From NCBI GenBank assembly GCA_030295235.1, contig AP026125.1:1922001-1986000 (forward strand): 64,000 bases of DNA. Reading direction: 5' to 3'. The notes beneath the pieces were generated by a model that was not told the DNA's origin, did no database searches, and saw only the letters and a list, made by a program, of their open reading frames with translations. This DNA is from Fistulifera solaris (taxonomy: Eukaryota; Bacillariophyta; Bacillariophyceae; Naviculales; Stauroneidaceae). Made by a program: the position numbers and the translations under genes. Shown piece after piece: positions 11,128 to 22,044 of this stretch (positions within the stretch are counted from its first letter, which is position 1; every line of letters begins with the position of its first letter).

Positions 11128-12238
11128 ATGAAATATCTACATAACGATGCCTTGTCCGAGTTGACAACCTTTCTTACCGATTTGCCGCTGGGTGGAGAAA
11201 TATCGCAACGGGTCCTATACGGTCGATTGGAAGCATTTTCTATGAAAAGAGGATCTGATGATAAGAGATATGCTTTCAAATTAGGAGAGAAATTCGTAGC
11301 GTCGCTTGAAACTTTCGCAACGGATGTTAGTGCATTGAAACAGGCAACTAGGAAGCGAAGTCAATCTGCCGGAGTCTTTGAAGAAATGTCCATGCCCCTG
11401 GCGAAAGTGGGAAGAAGGAATCGTTCTTGCAGTTTTGATACCACACATAGGGAACTCAAAGCTGAGCTTGCTGGGGTACGTCAAAACGCAGATCGAATTA
11501 CTGAGCTGCCAGACTTTAGTAAGGCGATAGTTATACCTTCAGGGCTGGGCAATTTCGCTGAGCAGGGCACACGACGGCTCATGGTAAGTTGCAGCGATTA
11601 TCTGTCAAGTCATTTTATGAGAATTGAATCACGAGACTAATGATAAAGCTTGTTCACAGACTGATTTAATTTTGACGCTGAATATGAGTTTCCCAGACTT
11701 TGACTTTGCAGCGGTGCAACCGTCGGATTTCGTTAATCTCTCGGTGCAAAAAACTATGGATCGTATCAACAAACGCCTCAGCGATGTCGCGTTACATAAA
11801 GAGACGTTTCTGAAAGATCTATGGACTACCATAGACTCTGTCATGACGCTCAGTGAGTGTGACGTCTTCTGCTACCAGCCAGCTGTTTCCGATGATGGAG
11901 ACCCCATGGCCTTTCTGACACAAACTTTGACAGAGGATCATGTCCGCAACAACAGCCTGAATGTTCCGCCCGACGACACAACATCGGGGACTGAAAGTTT
12001 GAGCCAGCCTTCTATCACAACAATCTGGTCCTTCAACTATTTTTTTGTGAACAAAACAGCCAAGCGAATACTTCTATTTACTTGCGTCGAAATCATGAAG
12101 AGCCATCAAAGAGAAGAACCAATAGGTGATGAAGACTTTGCAGTTTACGTGCCATCTACAACAGATGCGAACGAGACCGACTTTGATCTCGACCCCGACT
12201 CGGCTCCTGCAGGCGGGGTTTCAATTCCACTCTTTTAG
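11128..12238 (+). CDS. MAF1: MAF1 homolog, repressor of RNA polymerase III
   Basis: MAF1 represses RNA polymerase III transcription when nutrient or stress signalling falls. The N-terminal A-box wording is present (MKYLHNDALSEL, then GRLEAFSMKRGSDDK), as are the B-box (LILTLNMSFPDFDF) and C-box (LSECDVFCYQP and WSFNYFFVNKTAKRILLFTC). One intron of 76 nt (11584-11659, ATG/GTAAGT to CACAG/A) lies between the A- and B-boxes, which is also where other MAF1 proteins carry a variable, phosphorylated linker. Here the linker has basic-Ser motifs (KRSQS and RRNRSCS) that would suit kinase control. Exon 1 is 152 codons and exon 2 193 codons including the stop, giving 344 residues. No frame damage. The acidic C-terminal tail is usual for the family. 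Confidence 0.95.
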
Positions 12239-12425
12239 AATCGAATGAAGAAGGGAGAAGGAATGAGAGAGGGCTTTCTGCACTGTATTTTCTGCTGTCA
12301 AAACGTCCCATGGGGTCACATTTGTATTCCAAATTCTATATTTTTCGTGCATGTTGCATGCATTTAAAAGTAATTTATTTTGAAAACAATAATTTTCTAC
12401 GTTCATTATTAATCGAGTTCGGCCA

Positions 12426-13399
12426 CTATTTAAACTTTCGTCCCCAACCTCTACGCTTACTGGTCTTTTCAACTGGTGGAGATAAAAGTTCCGAAACAGG
12501 TTCTGAACGAGGGGTAGGAACTTTTTCGGCAGATTTCATAAAACCTCTTGCCAATGGAGACGCCACTGATTTCGATCGCAAGGCGCGTTTGATGTCCGAC
12601 AATTCCTTTCTATCTTTCAAGAGCTCCAGTAAAACTTGGTTCAGAGATTTAGAGCTGACGTCGTCTGCATTAGCAATACCAATGCTCTCCTGGGCAGCTG
12701 CCACAAAGTCCTTCCAGTCTTTGTCGGTCTCCTCGCGGACACGATCGGTGATCTGGTCGGCGATGATCTTGAACACTTTTCCACGGACTTTGTTGGGGCC
12801 CAACTCGCAACATTCATAAGGATATCGACCGCCAAGTCCCTTTTCATTTACCGAAGACGGATACGTCTCAAGTAAGAGACTCAAAACAGTATCGTTCGCG
12901 CCGAATCCGTATGCCAAGTGAATAGGAAGCATGCCTTCATTGTCAGTGCATTGAACGGCTTTGGGATAGTTCTCGATCAACTTTTGCACAACAATGGCCG
13001 GAGCAGAGTAAGACAATGCAGCATGGAGTGGAAGCTGACTCCATTCCGGATTCCCTTTACGATCGTACGACGTAATCCAGGTCTTGGCCTGGATTTCGGG
13101 CCCAGGGCTTTGCATGTGTTCTGTTCCAGCTCCGAAGAACCCAGTCTTCCACATACCAGTCGACAAAAGGCGAGGACCCCCTCCCAGTTCTCTTTTTCAA
13201 TATTGCGAAAGAGAGGAGTGACTCTAGTGTACGGCTGGTTTAGGACCTCGCTACTTTCGGACATCGCGGTCGTCGCATCTGTGTCATCGTCAAGGACAGC
13301 ATGCTTGCCTATTGGCTTATGCTTAATGGGTGTGTAGGCATCATAGGCCAATGTTTCTGTGTTCGGCGGACCGCACGCGCAAGATAAAGCTGATGCCAT
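12426..13399 (-). CDS. ankyrin-repeat protein, short paralog (ANK-A)
   Basis: About 324 residues. A disordered N-terminus precedes a conserved block shared with the genes at 16275 and 22045: 'WEGVLAF..STGMW', 'AKTWITS', 'WSQLPLHAAL', 'LIENYPKAVQCTDNEGMLPIHLA', 'VNEKGLGGRYPYECC'. These are two or three ankyrin-like repeats of the diatom LPLH/LPIHLA type, which generally mediate protein binding. A short helical and basic tail ends in RRGWGRKFK. The start ATG is at 13399. One T is missing in the run corresponding to 13165-13168; comparison with the 16275 paralog, which reads ITFLDSGVW at the same point, supports a single-base error. Function unknown. The gene converges on MAF1. Confidence 0.78.
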
Positions 13400-13922
13400 C
13401 GTTTGTGGTGCTGATTCGATGATGAATAAATATCTTGATAACAAGAAAGTGAGGAGGGAGATTGGAGGGAATGTTTTTTTGAATTTTGTTCGAAACTGGC
13501 GACACGAGCGAGGGCAATATTTAGGTGAAATGTGTCGCAGAGTGTTAACCAAAACGTCTATGTATCTCGTTTCACAGATACAGCAGCTGCCTGTTATGAA
13601 ATCCGCAATACTCCGGAGTACGAGAATCTTTGCTCCTATTGGGTGCTTTAAGGACAAGGATAAAGCTCGCATTGGACTTTTCCGTTTCAGCGGTGCGCAG
13701 TTCGGCTGGCGTCAGATGTTTGATAAATAGGAAAACTCTTCCCTATAATCAGTTTATAGATTGGAGATACTATAGGTTATAAGGTAGAGAGGGCACGGAC
13801 GAAAATCCCGCAACTTTTGCACCTCAGCGAAATAAACAGCACTCCGCACTCTAGCATTTCGACGCAGAGCAAAGCCTATCCGCTGTTTTTTTTTGTCTAT
13901 AATTGCAGCACAAGGGGCATCA

Positions 13923-14962
13923 ATGGATATGATGCTGCCCTTAATTTTAATCTCCCTGATGAGCCTGCTGTCTCGAGCAGCGGCTCGTAACCTCGAAGAA
14001 AACTTTTCGGGTTACTCGGTCAAATTTGCTCGATGCTTTAAGGTCAAAATCCCTGATGAGGACCAAGATCAGGAAGGCAATTCTTATTTCTACAACGGCG
14101 CCTATCGCTCTCAATCAAAAGCGTACGCCGCTTTTCACTTATGTTCAGATAACTGCGGGGATTGCGATACCTCCATCGGCTACGTATCGGAGATTAACAA
14201 TTTTTTAGACGCCGGAGTCAATTACGTTCAGCAGTATTGCGACAACTGTCAAGCCCAGTGCCGCAGATTTCTCGAAGAAGGAGGCCAGGGCATGCGAGCG
14301 GACTGTTCGACCTGCTCGAATATTTGCAAGTCGTACCGTAATGGAAACGGCGGCACTGACGAAACACAGTATCTTAACTGTCAGGCTGCTTACGCCGACG
14401 ATAATGGCTTGCAATATTATGCTGGACCTGGATGCAGCGACGACGGTCATGTAGTGATTCGACTTTACTATGACGGTAAGTTTCGTTGACGTTGCATCTT
14501 TCATGGTTAGATGCAAGGAGCTAACACTAGTTTTTCTTCTCATTAGCGGATTGTACCATCCGGGCCAGCGACAGCTCGGAGTTCACGACATCGTTTGCTT
14601 ACAACACATTTCAAGCAGTCGAACAAGTTTGCACCGACTGCGACAATAGCGATGTCTGTGACGAGACTCTGAACTCTTATCAGTGCGTGAATGGCTACAA
14701 CAAGAACGAGAACGTTGACGACAGCTACATGAAAGTCTGCAAGAGTTACAAGCAAGCAATGAAAGAATGGCAATATGCGACAGCCAAGGGAAAGTCGCCA
14801 CTTCGTGGTATTCTTCTCTTTGTGACGTCCATGGCGTGTGCGTTTGTTTTCCTCTCGTACACGTACTATGTTCGTCACAAGAAGGCCGCAATCACGAAGG
14901 AAACTTTGGAGGGTCTCAAGCCAGCCCGATCTGCCGATGGAGACTATGTCGGTATGACTTAA
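13923..14962 (+). CDS. Cys-rich type I membrane protein
   Basis: 322 residues from two exons. The intron 14476-14546 (71 nt, GACG/GTAAG to CATTAG/C) joins the frame exactly. The ATG at 13923 starts a signal peptide (MDMMLPLILISLMSLL, then a likely cut near SRAAA). A luminal or extracellular region follows with paired cysteines of CxxC and CxxxC type (DNCGDC, YCDNCQAQC, DCSTCSNIC, CTDCDNSDVC). A single membrane helix lies close to the C-terminus (ILLFVTSMACAFVFLSYTYY) and a short basic cytosolic tail follows (RHKKA). An earlier in-frame TTG at 13893 exists but the ATG with its clean leader is better. I do not recognise a named family; the form suits a secretory-pathway or surface protein. Confidence 0.82.
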
Positions 14963-15234
14963 AATTCTTTTGCCTTTCAAAGCTGCATCATGGTGTAACT
15001 TTATAATATGAGACTGTAGATATTTGTTACTTGACTGATGATTCGACTTGCTCGAGATCAGATCATAAAACAATGATTCCGAGCTAGGGACAGCGGCTGC
15101 GCGGAACTTAGCCTTCCCCCTTGTTTGAAGAGTGTTCGCTTTCTGCTATTACTATTGAGTTGATTATTTGAGTACAAGTTAATATAAACGCATATTTAGA
15201 ACGAGCAACCTGCTCAACGATATAAGCGAACTCT

Positions 15235-15657
15235 TTAAGTGAAAGACTCGTCGTTCTCTCGCGGAGCCGAACCAAAAACAGAAGCAAGCGCATCATCTTT
15301 TATCGTCGAAGCCGCTTTAGATATATCATCATGCACGTCATCTCTTCCGCGCACAACATCTCGGACTGCGTAACTCATTTCTTGAAACCAAGTACCGATT
15401 TGTTTCATGATTCCATTTTCGACCGAAGACGGAGGATCACCAATGACCTTGTGCACCGATTTCCCGACTGTCATCAGCGTATCATGAACACCTTCGGAAT
15501 AACCACAATGAGAAGGACCTCCTTCATCCCACTCCTTGTCGATCTCAGCTTCTGATACCATGCTGTGATCTTCGTCTTCTTCCTCTGAGGGCCCGTGGTC
15601 GTCATCCTCGAAATGCACCCCTTCCGAAGGCAATAATGATTCTTTTTTCTGTTCCAT
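15235..15657 (-). CDS. hypothetical acidic protein
   Basis: 140 residues, single exon, ATG to stop. The N-terminal half is very acidic and disordered (EEEDEDHSM, DKEWDEGG). The C-terminal half is a predicted amphipathic helix (from about VHDTLMTVGKSVHKVIG to SKAASTIKDDALASVFG). No signal peptide, membrane segment or known motif. The composition argues for a real gene; there is no family evidence. Confidence 0.5.
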   Translation of the reverse strand: MEQKKESLLPSEGVHFEDDDHGPSEEEDEDHSMVSEAEIDKEWDEGGPSHCGYSEGVHDTLMTVGKSVHKVIGDPPSSVENGIMKQIGTWFQEMSYAVRDVVRGRDDVHDDISKAASTIKDDALASVFGSAPRENDESFT

Positions 15658-16274
15658 TCTCGCTCTTCTTTGTATTTAGAAACTAGTGCTGTCGACCAGT
15701 GTTGATACCTTTTTTAGGAGTGCTTCTATTATTAGTAATCAATCGTTTGTTGTCAAAGCACAACGTCTTGACAGGAAAGAAAGGAAATGACATGTGGCAT
15801 GTGGCATGTGGAAGATCGAGTTTCGTCGTCGGTTGGAAATAAGGATAGGGACTACATAGTGGAGACTATCTAAGTAAAAACTGAATTTAACGGTAACGTT
15901 ACATCATTGGTTTAGTTGCTTTCCGTTGGAGGTTCACGTTGTACTTCCAGGGCAGCCACTTTTGCAAGATTTCTGCGCCACGAAATTCCGCCTTAGCCAA
16001 GGCAAGGGCTCTAGCTAGGCTGTAGCGGCTAGGTTCAAGCGCCAAGATCAGCGTTTCATAAAAGAGTCTAGAGCTTGCGATAGACAAAAAAGCATTTCAA
16101 AATTATCCCCGGGATATATTCAATGGTTATCGTAGAATGGGGTCTAGTCTATACGAAATACTCCTGTTCTTCTCCTCTCGTTTTAAAAGATTAAGTTATC
16201 GACAAATATAGTTATAGAAAAGATATCGAGTGATCAACGCGTATCCAGGAAACTTCAAAACAGTGACATGATCT
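15658..16274. other. intergenic region
   Basis: No gene seen. A short tandem (catgtgg)3 lies near 15789-15811. Upstream sequences of the acidic protein and the 3' end of the large ankyrin gene are expected here. Confidence 0.4.
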
Positions 16275-19200
16275 TTAGACAGATATCGCATCGGAAAGAG
16301 GGTTGACGTCCTCTTTTTTCTTTTGGTCACTTTCCATCGTAACCTCTCCGGTGTTGGGATCAATGGTAAAGATCGACTTGTTATTGCTCTCTTTGGGCGT
16401 AGACAGGCCCGAATTTTTGAAGGATCTACTGCCAGAAAACTTGCCCATCCTCGGCGACTTAATAGAGTGGCGAGTTCGGAGAGAGTTGAAGAAGCTCGAT
16501 CGGCTATGATCGTCCGAGTCTCGCTCGTTTTGATGTCCAGGATAGACGCTAGGCGGGGAAATAGTCTCCACATCAGAGTCATCACTATCGTGGCGTCTTT
16601 CTGGAACCTTGGACATCTTAGAAGGACTTTCATCTTCAGAACCCTTGCGGAATCTCGAGAATACACCTCTCCATTTCTTACTCGATTTCTTTTTCGAGTC
16701 GATGCTGGATCTACCACCACGTAACTCTTCAATTTCTTTTCGAAGCAAGGTTTCGCCTGCCTCTTTGGTCTTGAGATCATCCTTCAGTGCATTCAACTCG
16801 GTGCGAATCATGTCCCACTCTTCCTTGTTCTTGATTTCGAGCTCCTCGACATCAATCGAATCGATCACCTTTTTCATGGCGTACAACTCATGAGCAGTCA
16901 CACCCTCGGAGTATTTAAGAGCGTCCTCCAAAGTAGACTTGAGTTGGTCGAGATCCGATTTCGTTTTAGTGGCTTGTTCGACGTGAGCAACTTCGACTTT
17001 CAGTTCTTTGAGCGCCACTTTCATATCAGAAAGCTCTTTGAAACTCATTTTATCAAGGCGCGAGCTACGCATGTCTTCAGCTGTGGTGAGCAAGGAACTA
17101 ACAACGCGTTTGTTCATTCCGTTCCATGCCTTGACATTTGCTTGAAGAGAAAGCTTGATTTCATCTAGGTCGTGTTTGATTTTATTTGCAGTATCCTTGC
17201 GTTCCAAGTCTTCTTTGATACTCTCGAGTTCACCTTTATGGGTCGAAAGCTCGTCCGAATTCAATGCATACAACTGTCCCTCGTCAAGTTTCTTCAATGC
17301 CTTCTTGAGGTTCTGCACCTCGGTACGAGTCTTGCCTCCAGCGTTGCGAAGTTCGGCCTCAATAATTCTTTTGAGTTCCAAAAGCTCTTTTCGAGCACTC
17401 TCGCTTTTCTGTCTCTCCTTGATGTCGCTCCTCAAAGACTTCAGCTCCTTTCGGATCATTAAAAGTTCCGAGCTAGAGCAATTATTTTCTAATGCATCTG
17501 CAATTCTGGCAAGTGACTTGGCATTCGCCGAAAGCTGAGTTCGAGCTTCTCCGGTGGCGTATTCGAGATTAGCATTCACAATTGCATTGAGTTCGGCGAT
17601 GTCATCCTTTGTCTTTCGAAGAAGGTCGCTTTCTTGCAACTCTTTCTTCACACGCTCCAGCTCTTTCTTAAGCTTCGAGAGCTGAGATGCTGTTTTCGTC
17701 TGGAGCTCATCCATACGCATGTTCTCCACGGCTTTGTGTAAAGCAGCAACTTCGGCCTGCGTTTTCCCTTCCGTAGTTTTCAACTCAACCTCAATCGTCT
17801 TCTTCAATTGTTCCAACTCGGCTCGCGTTTTGTTCAAATCCTCTTTGTCTTTGAGTTCGGCTCGAAGCATTTCCACCTCGTCTTTCAACATGTTGATCTC
17901 GTCCTTTGTGCGTGTATTCGTCGCGGCATTTCGAAGCTCTTCCATCGTACGCTGCATTGTGCGAAGCTCGGTCGTATTCTTCTTGTCGGCTTGTTTCATG
18001 CTTCGCTCCAACTCTTCGCGAAGAACATTAATCTGGTCTTGCGCATCACGTCGAGATTTCTCCAGGAGCATGAAGTTAAGCTTTTTGACATCATTCTTCA
18101 AGAACTCTAGCTCGCCAGGTGTAGAACTGAGAACAGCTTCCGTTGCTTTGTCGAGGTCAGCTCGTAGAGCGAGTTCTGTTTCCTTTGCCTTCTTCAACAT
18201 CGCTAGGGCTTCGTCTCTCTCTTCCTCAAGTTCTTCCAGCTTCGTCTGCATTTCAAGATCACCCATTAGTTTATTGTCCGCCATATCCGAGATCGCGTCC
18301 TTGTTCATGGCTTCTTCAGCCGAGCGATCCTTAAGCATTTTGACCTCCGACTGCTTGCGCAATAGTTCCATCTCCATCTCATCCTTCATTTTCTCTAGTG
18401 CCGCCAACTTGGACTCGGCATTTTCTAAAGCCAATGTCTTTGCCTCCAATTGAGTTTTCAAAGATGCAACTTCTTTCTCGGCGGCTGCCCCGGCTGCCGC
18501 AACTACCTTGCTACTCTTGGCCTTGGTCTTCTTGACAAAAATCTCCAAAATTTTACCGCGCACTTTACTTTCAGCTCGGAGTGCACAGTCAACCGGCAAG
18601 CGTCCATCTTTTCCCTTTGCATTGACGGACTCAGGGAACTGCATCAACAAATAGGCGACCACATCATCCGACGCGTTGTGTCGCAACGCCAAGTGAATAG
18701 GAAGCATGTGCTGATCATCGGTGCAGCGAACAGCTTGCGGGTAAAGTTCAATGAGACGACCGATTACAGAAAAGGGAGCATCGCATACAATTGCCAAATG
18801 GAGTGGAAGTTGACTCCATAGCACTTTCTGATCGTCATCGGGCGCAAACCTGGTCACCCATGTCTTCGCCTGCTCTGCTGGAGTAATAGGATCGACGATG
18901 TTTTCTCCATAGATACCGGAATTGGGCCAAACACCGGAATCAAGGAATGTGATGATGGGTCCCCAACTGTCTTCAGTAGTGGCCTCCTCAATCGATTTGT
19001 ATAAACGAGTACATTTCTTTACGTAGTCCACTTCATTAGGCGCTGCTGCAGGAGCCGGCTCACGTTGCGCATCATCACTCGCAGCGGAAGATTCGTGCGC
19101 TTGGGCAACGTCCCGACCCGTGTTCGGCACAGGAGCAGGAGCGTTATCGGAAATCTTCGTTGCTTGAACAGCAGCAGCAACTTCCGCTGATTGATCCGGC

Positions 19201-19292
19201 TTTTCCGCGGGCCGCGGGTCTAACAAGTTCCAAATCATGGTCGGTTTTAGACTCTTCGAAGCTATCTCGTGAGTTATGGAGGGGCATATCAT
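16275..19292 (-). CDS. ankyrin plus long coiled-coil protein (ANK-B)
   Basis: 1005 residues, uninterrupted. An Ala/Pro-rich leader is followed by the ankyrin-like block (about residues 95-260: WGPIITFLDSGVW, AKTWVTRF, WSQLPLHLAI, LIELYPQAVRCTDDQHMLPIHLAL, VNAKGKDGRLPVDCAL). About 580 residues of almost continuous coiled coil come next (heptads rich in Glu/Lys/Leu, with recurring E-L-K-x-L units), then a Ser/Asp-rich basic tail (SDDSDVETISPPSVYP; KSPRMGKFSGSRSF). This suggests an elongated scaffold or cytoskeletal linker with a phosphorylatable tail. Two starts are possible, 19292 or the internal Met at 19238 (MIWNLLDP). Paralogous to the genes at 12426 and 22045. That 3 kb stays open here is a useful control for the frame breaks elsewhere. 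Confidence 0.85.
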   Translation of the reverse strand: MICPSITHEIASKSLKPTMIWNLLDPRPAEKPDQSAEVAAAVQATKISDNAPAPVPNTGRDVAQAHESSAASDDAQREPAPAAAPNEVDYVKKCTRLYKSIEEATTEDSWGPIITFLDSGVWPNSGIYGENIVDPITPAEQAKTWVTRFAPDDDQKVLWSQLPLHLAIVCDAPFSVIGRLIELYPQAVRCTDDQHMLPIHLALRHNASDDVVAYLLMQFPESVNAKGKDGRLPVDCALRAESKVRGKILEIFVKKTKAKSSKVVAAAGAAAEKEVASLKTQLEAKTLALENAESKLAALEKMKDEMEMELLRKQSEVKMLKDRSAEEAMNKDAISDMADNKLMGDLEMQTKLEELEEERDEALAMLKKAKETELALRADLDKATEAVLSSTPGELEFLKNDVKKLNFMLLEKSRRDAQDQINVLREELERSMKQADKKNTTELRTMQRTMEELRNAATNTRTKDEINMLKDEVEMLRAELKDKEDLNKTRAELEQLKKTIEVELKTTEGKTQAEVAALHKAVENMRMDELQTKTASQLSKLKKELERVKKELQESDLLRKTKDDIAELNAIVNANLEYATGEARTQLSANAKSLARIADALENNCSSSELLMIRKELKSLRSDIKERQKSESARKELLELKRIIEAELRNAGGKTRTEVQNLKKALKKLDEGQLYALNSDELSTHKGELESIKEDLERKDTANKIKHDLDEIKLSLQANVKAWNGMNKRVVSSLLTTAEDMRSSRLDKMSFKELSDMKVALKELKVEVAHVEQATKTKSDLDQLKSTLEDALKYSEGVTAHELYAMKKVIDSIDVEELEIKNKEEWDMIRTELNALKDDLKTKEAGETLLRKEIEELRGGRSSIDSKKKSSKKWRGVFSRFRKGSEDESPSKMSKVPERRHDSDDSDVETISPPSVYPGHQNERDSDDHSRSSFFNSLRTRHSIKSPRMGKFSGSRSFKNSGLSTPKESNNKSIFTIDPNTGEVTMESDQKKKEDVNPLSDAISV

Positions 19293-20484
19293 GTGCTAAA
19301 TTCGCAGCTCGCGGCGATGTTTTTGTTTTCTTTCGGCGAATACCATCACGCCTAATTAGACGAGAAAATCAATACCGGATGTAATTTTAGCGGGGAAGAT
19401 CTCGCAAATCTCCTAAGTAGCAGTAATTCAAAAATGAAAAGTACAGTCATTTAGAGTCATCAACGGAGCAAATAACGGGTCTGAAACTTTTCATTATTCT
19501 TCAAATACTGTTACTTAGGAATCGGATTTTTCTGAATAAAGGTACTTAGGTTTTGTTTGACACGAGAATCCAACATCTGATTCCATTCATTTGTTTTGAC
19601 AGAAAAAGTAGCGGCGAGGGCTCCGTTCCTTGCCACTGAGAAGAACGATGCTATCCCTTTCAAAATATGACGTTGACAGTGGATTCTATCAATTAACCTG
19701 TATAGATCTTTATGGTGTCGACGGACTAAATGGACGTGAATCAAATCTGAGCGAAGAAAGAGAGGTCGTATGTCGTATCGAGAAGTCATTTGACTGGCGA
19801 CGAACGAAGCACAACTCTTTGTAAACAGTTGGGATCACTTTTCGAAAACGCAAGCAACCGAACATACAAAAATTGCCGTGCGCCTTTCGAGAGCACACAA
19901 AATGCCTATCAATTGTATCATGGAAATTCTTGTTACCGAATGAATGTCCTTCGTAACACCGATTATTTGTTCGAAAGAGCAAATAGACTAGTCTCACAAA
20001 AAAGGAGTATTTGACTATTTCGAAAATGTACGTCGGTGTTTGGATCAAAGACGTCAGAGTGGCGCCGACCTTCAACGCGACCTGGATCGTATCAGTAGCG
20101 GGTCAACACTAGTTAATGTAATTAGTTAAGTGTATCACGCATAATTTTTTTTACAGTCATTGGGCTAATTTCAGTCTGTTATTATCCAATGATATCGTTT
20201 ATTGATAATAATGTTGATTCCCTTCATTGGTCTGTGACGTTGCTTCGACCACCTAGTAAGGTTAGGCTAGATAGATGATGTAGACCCTTTGGCCACTCGT
20301 TACTGAATAATTCTGTCGTGGTTGCGAGTTTTCGATTGTGCGACTTTAGTTCGCACGCTTGCGACCACTCGTCATGACGATGATTATTTATTGTATTTGT
20401 TGTTGTCGAGCCTAGTTTCACGCCATACATCAAATCCTTACTTTATGTGCAGCTCAGTTTTACTCATTCAAACAAGTCGGTGAC
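19293..20484. other. 1.2-kb region without a recognised gene
   Basis: Several short frames exist on both strands (the longest about 120 codons, 19710-20075 on the minus strand). None shows domain-like composition. I see no tRNA cloverleaf, clear repeat or splice-joined frame. It contains the upstream sequences of ANK-B and of the OTU gene. Confidence 0.4.
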
Positions 20485-21486
20485 ATGTCGGATGAAATTG
20501 AAGCTCGACACAAGAAAGAGCTTAAAGCGCTCGACACGGAGAAGCGAGCGGCAATCAAAAAAGGTCAAAGGAACTGCTGGAAAAGGGAAAAAGGCAAAGG
20601 AGCTTCTTGCCGAGTAAGTTAAATACAATTGTGATCGCTGCGTGCTTATTCTGCAAGCTATTCACTTAAAAAATTTTCAAATTGTGTTTTTTGGGAATAC
20701 TATAGGACGGAAGCAGAATTCGACGCCAAGTTAAAAGCTCTCGAGGAGAAACACGCCGCGGAACTCAGCTCCCTTGGATGCGACGACAAGGAGGAATCCC
20801 CAGCAGCTGAGGTACCTGCGGAGACAGAAATGTCGGAGGATGAGAAGCGAAGGCTAGAGAAGCAAGAAAAGGCTCGTAGGAAACGAGAAAAATTAAAAGA
20901 AAAAGAGTTGGAGCGCGAACGGCAAATCGAAGAAGAAAATGCCAACGCAGGACCATCGCCGAGAGATGTCGAGAATGAAATGATCCAGCAGTATCTGGAT
21001 CCTCTGGGTCTCACGATGAAAGAAATTACCGCAGACGGACATTGCTTGTATCGGGCTGTGGGCGCAAGCTGCAACTTGGAGTACTCGGCCGTTCGTAAGT
21101 CCCGACTTGTTGTATTTGAACTCTTCAAAGGCAACGTCTTACAAACGTTTTCATAATTCACAGGTGGTATTTGTGCGGATACATTAACCCAGCACGAAGA
21201 CGATTTCGGTCCGTTTTGTGAGTTTTCGGACTTAATACCAGATTTTGTCTCGTATGTGAGAAGCGTCCGATCATCCGCTGATTGGGGTGGTCATCTTGAA
21301 CTTAGAGCGCTTTCTATGGCACTGAAGCGTCCGATCTGGGTTCATTCAGCAACGAACTCAAAAAATCCACTGGTTGTGCATGCGGACGGTGTAAGCGAAG
21401 ATGATAATCCGATCCGAGTTTCTTATCATCAACATTACTATGCTTTGGGCGAGCACTACAATCTCGTCGTTCAAAAGGAACTATGA
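20485..21486 (+). CDS. OTUD6-like deubiquitinase (OTU cysteine protease)
   Basis: Cysteine protease that removes ubiquitin. Three exons: 20485-20613, 20706-21094 and 21164-21486; introns of 92 nt (GA/GTAAGT to CTATAG/G) and 69 nt (C/GTAAG to CACAG/G). The N-terminal half is a Lys/Glu-rich helix, as in OTUD6A/B (EARHKKELKAL; KRRLEKQEKARRKREK). The OTU domain begins near 'VENEMIQQYLDPLGL' and holds the catalytic Asp-Gly-His-Cys (TADGHCLYRAVG), WGGHLELRALS, and the C-terminal catalytic His in YYALGEHYNLV. The frame needs one base fewer in the A6/G2 run 20557-20564 (exon 1 is 129 nt; 128 restores phase to the intron), otherwise intact. OTUD6 proteins act on translation-associated ubiquitin in animals; the role here is inferred only. 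Confidence 0.92.
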
Positions 21487-22044
21487 GCTGGAGTCACTAT
21501 TAGATAGATATTTGCATTATATAGCCATAGTTCGCATGGTGACTCGATGGTTCCAAACTATTCGACGTTCATGAAGATCAGGATCACCTCATAATCATGT
21601 CCTTAGCCTTAAATTGGGCTATACAGCATTGCCAAGCAAGTGCTTCTAAAATATGAGAAGATTGAATCATCTCTGCATTAATTAGACTAAGGACTTGGAC
21701 GGCTTCTGTAGTCGAAAAGTACTCTCTCAAGACCTCCGGATGATCTTGTTATAGGGCTCGCTATGTTTTCCGTTGTTAAAAGACGTTGAAGATAATCCGG
21801 TACTACAATCCTTAAATCATAGAACTTGTTATCTAAGTATTGGTATTGCGCGATCTGTTTCGTCGACGAAGGGTCTAAGTATTTTATTAGACCGGTATTA
21901 GACCGTTAATTTTGCTAATCAATCCTCCACCCGCGACTCGCCAGTACTGTACGGATTTTGCCCCAAACTTACTTTTCATCGTCATCTTTTGTTGAAGGAA
22001 CAAAATCTCATGCAGAAAAGACTATAAACAAACTGACAATAACC
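21487..22044. other. intergenic region
   Basis: Between the OTU gene and ANK-C, both on the plus strand. No coding sequence or obvious repeat. It should contain the terminator of one gene and the promoter of the next. Confidence 0.4.

Noticed and set aside
17719-18453. 244-codon plus-strand frame
   Set aside because: Ser/Arg-rich antisense shadow of the ANK-B coiled coil.
19293-20484. Possible gene or tRNA
   Set aside because: Only short frames without features, and no cloverleaf that I could find by eye.
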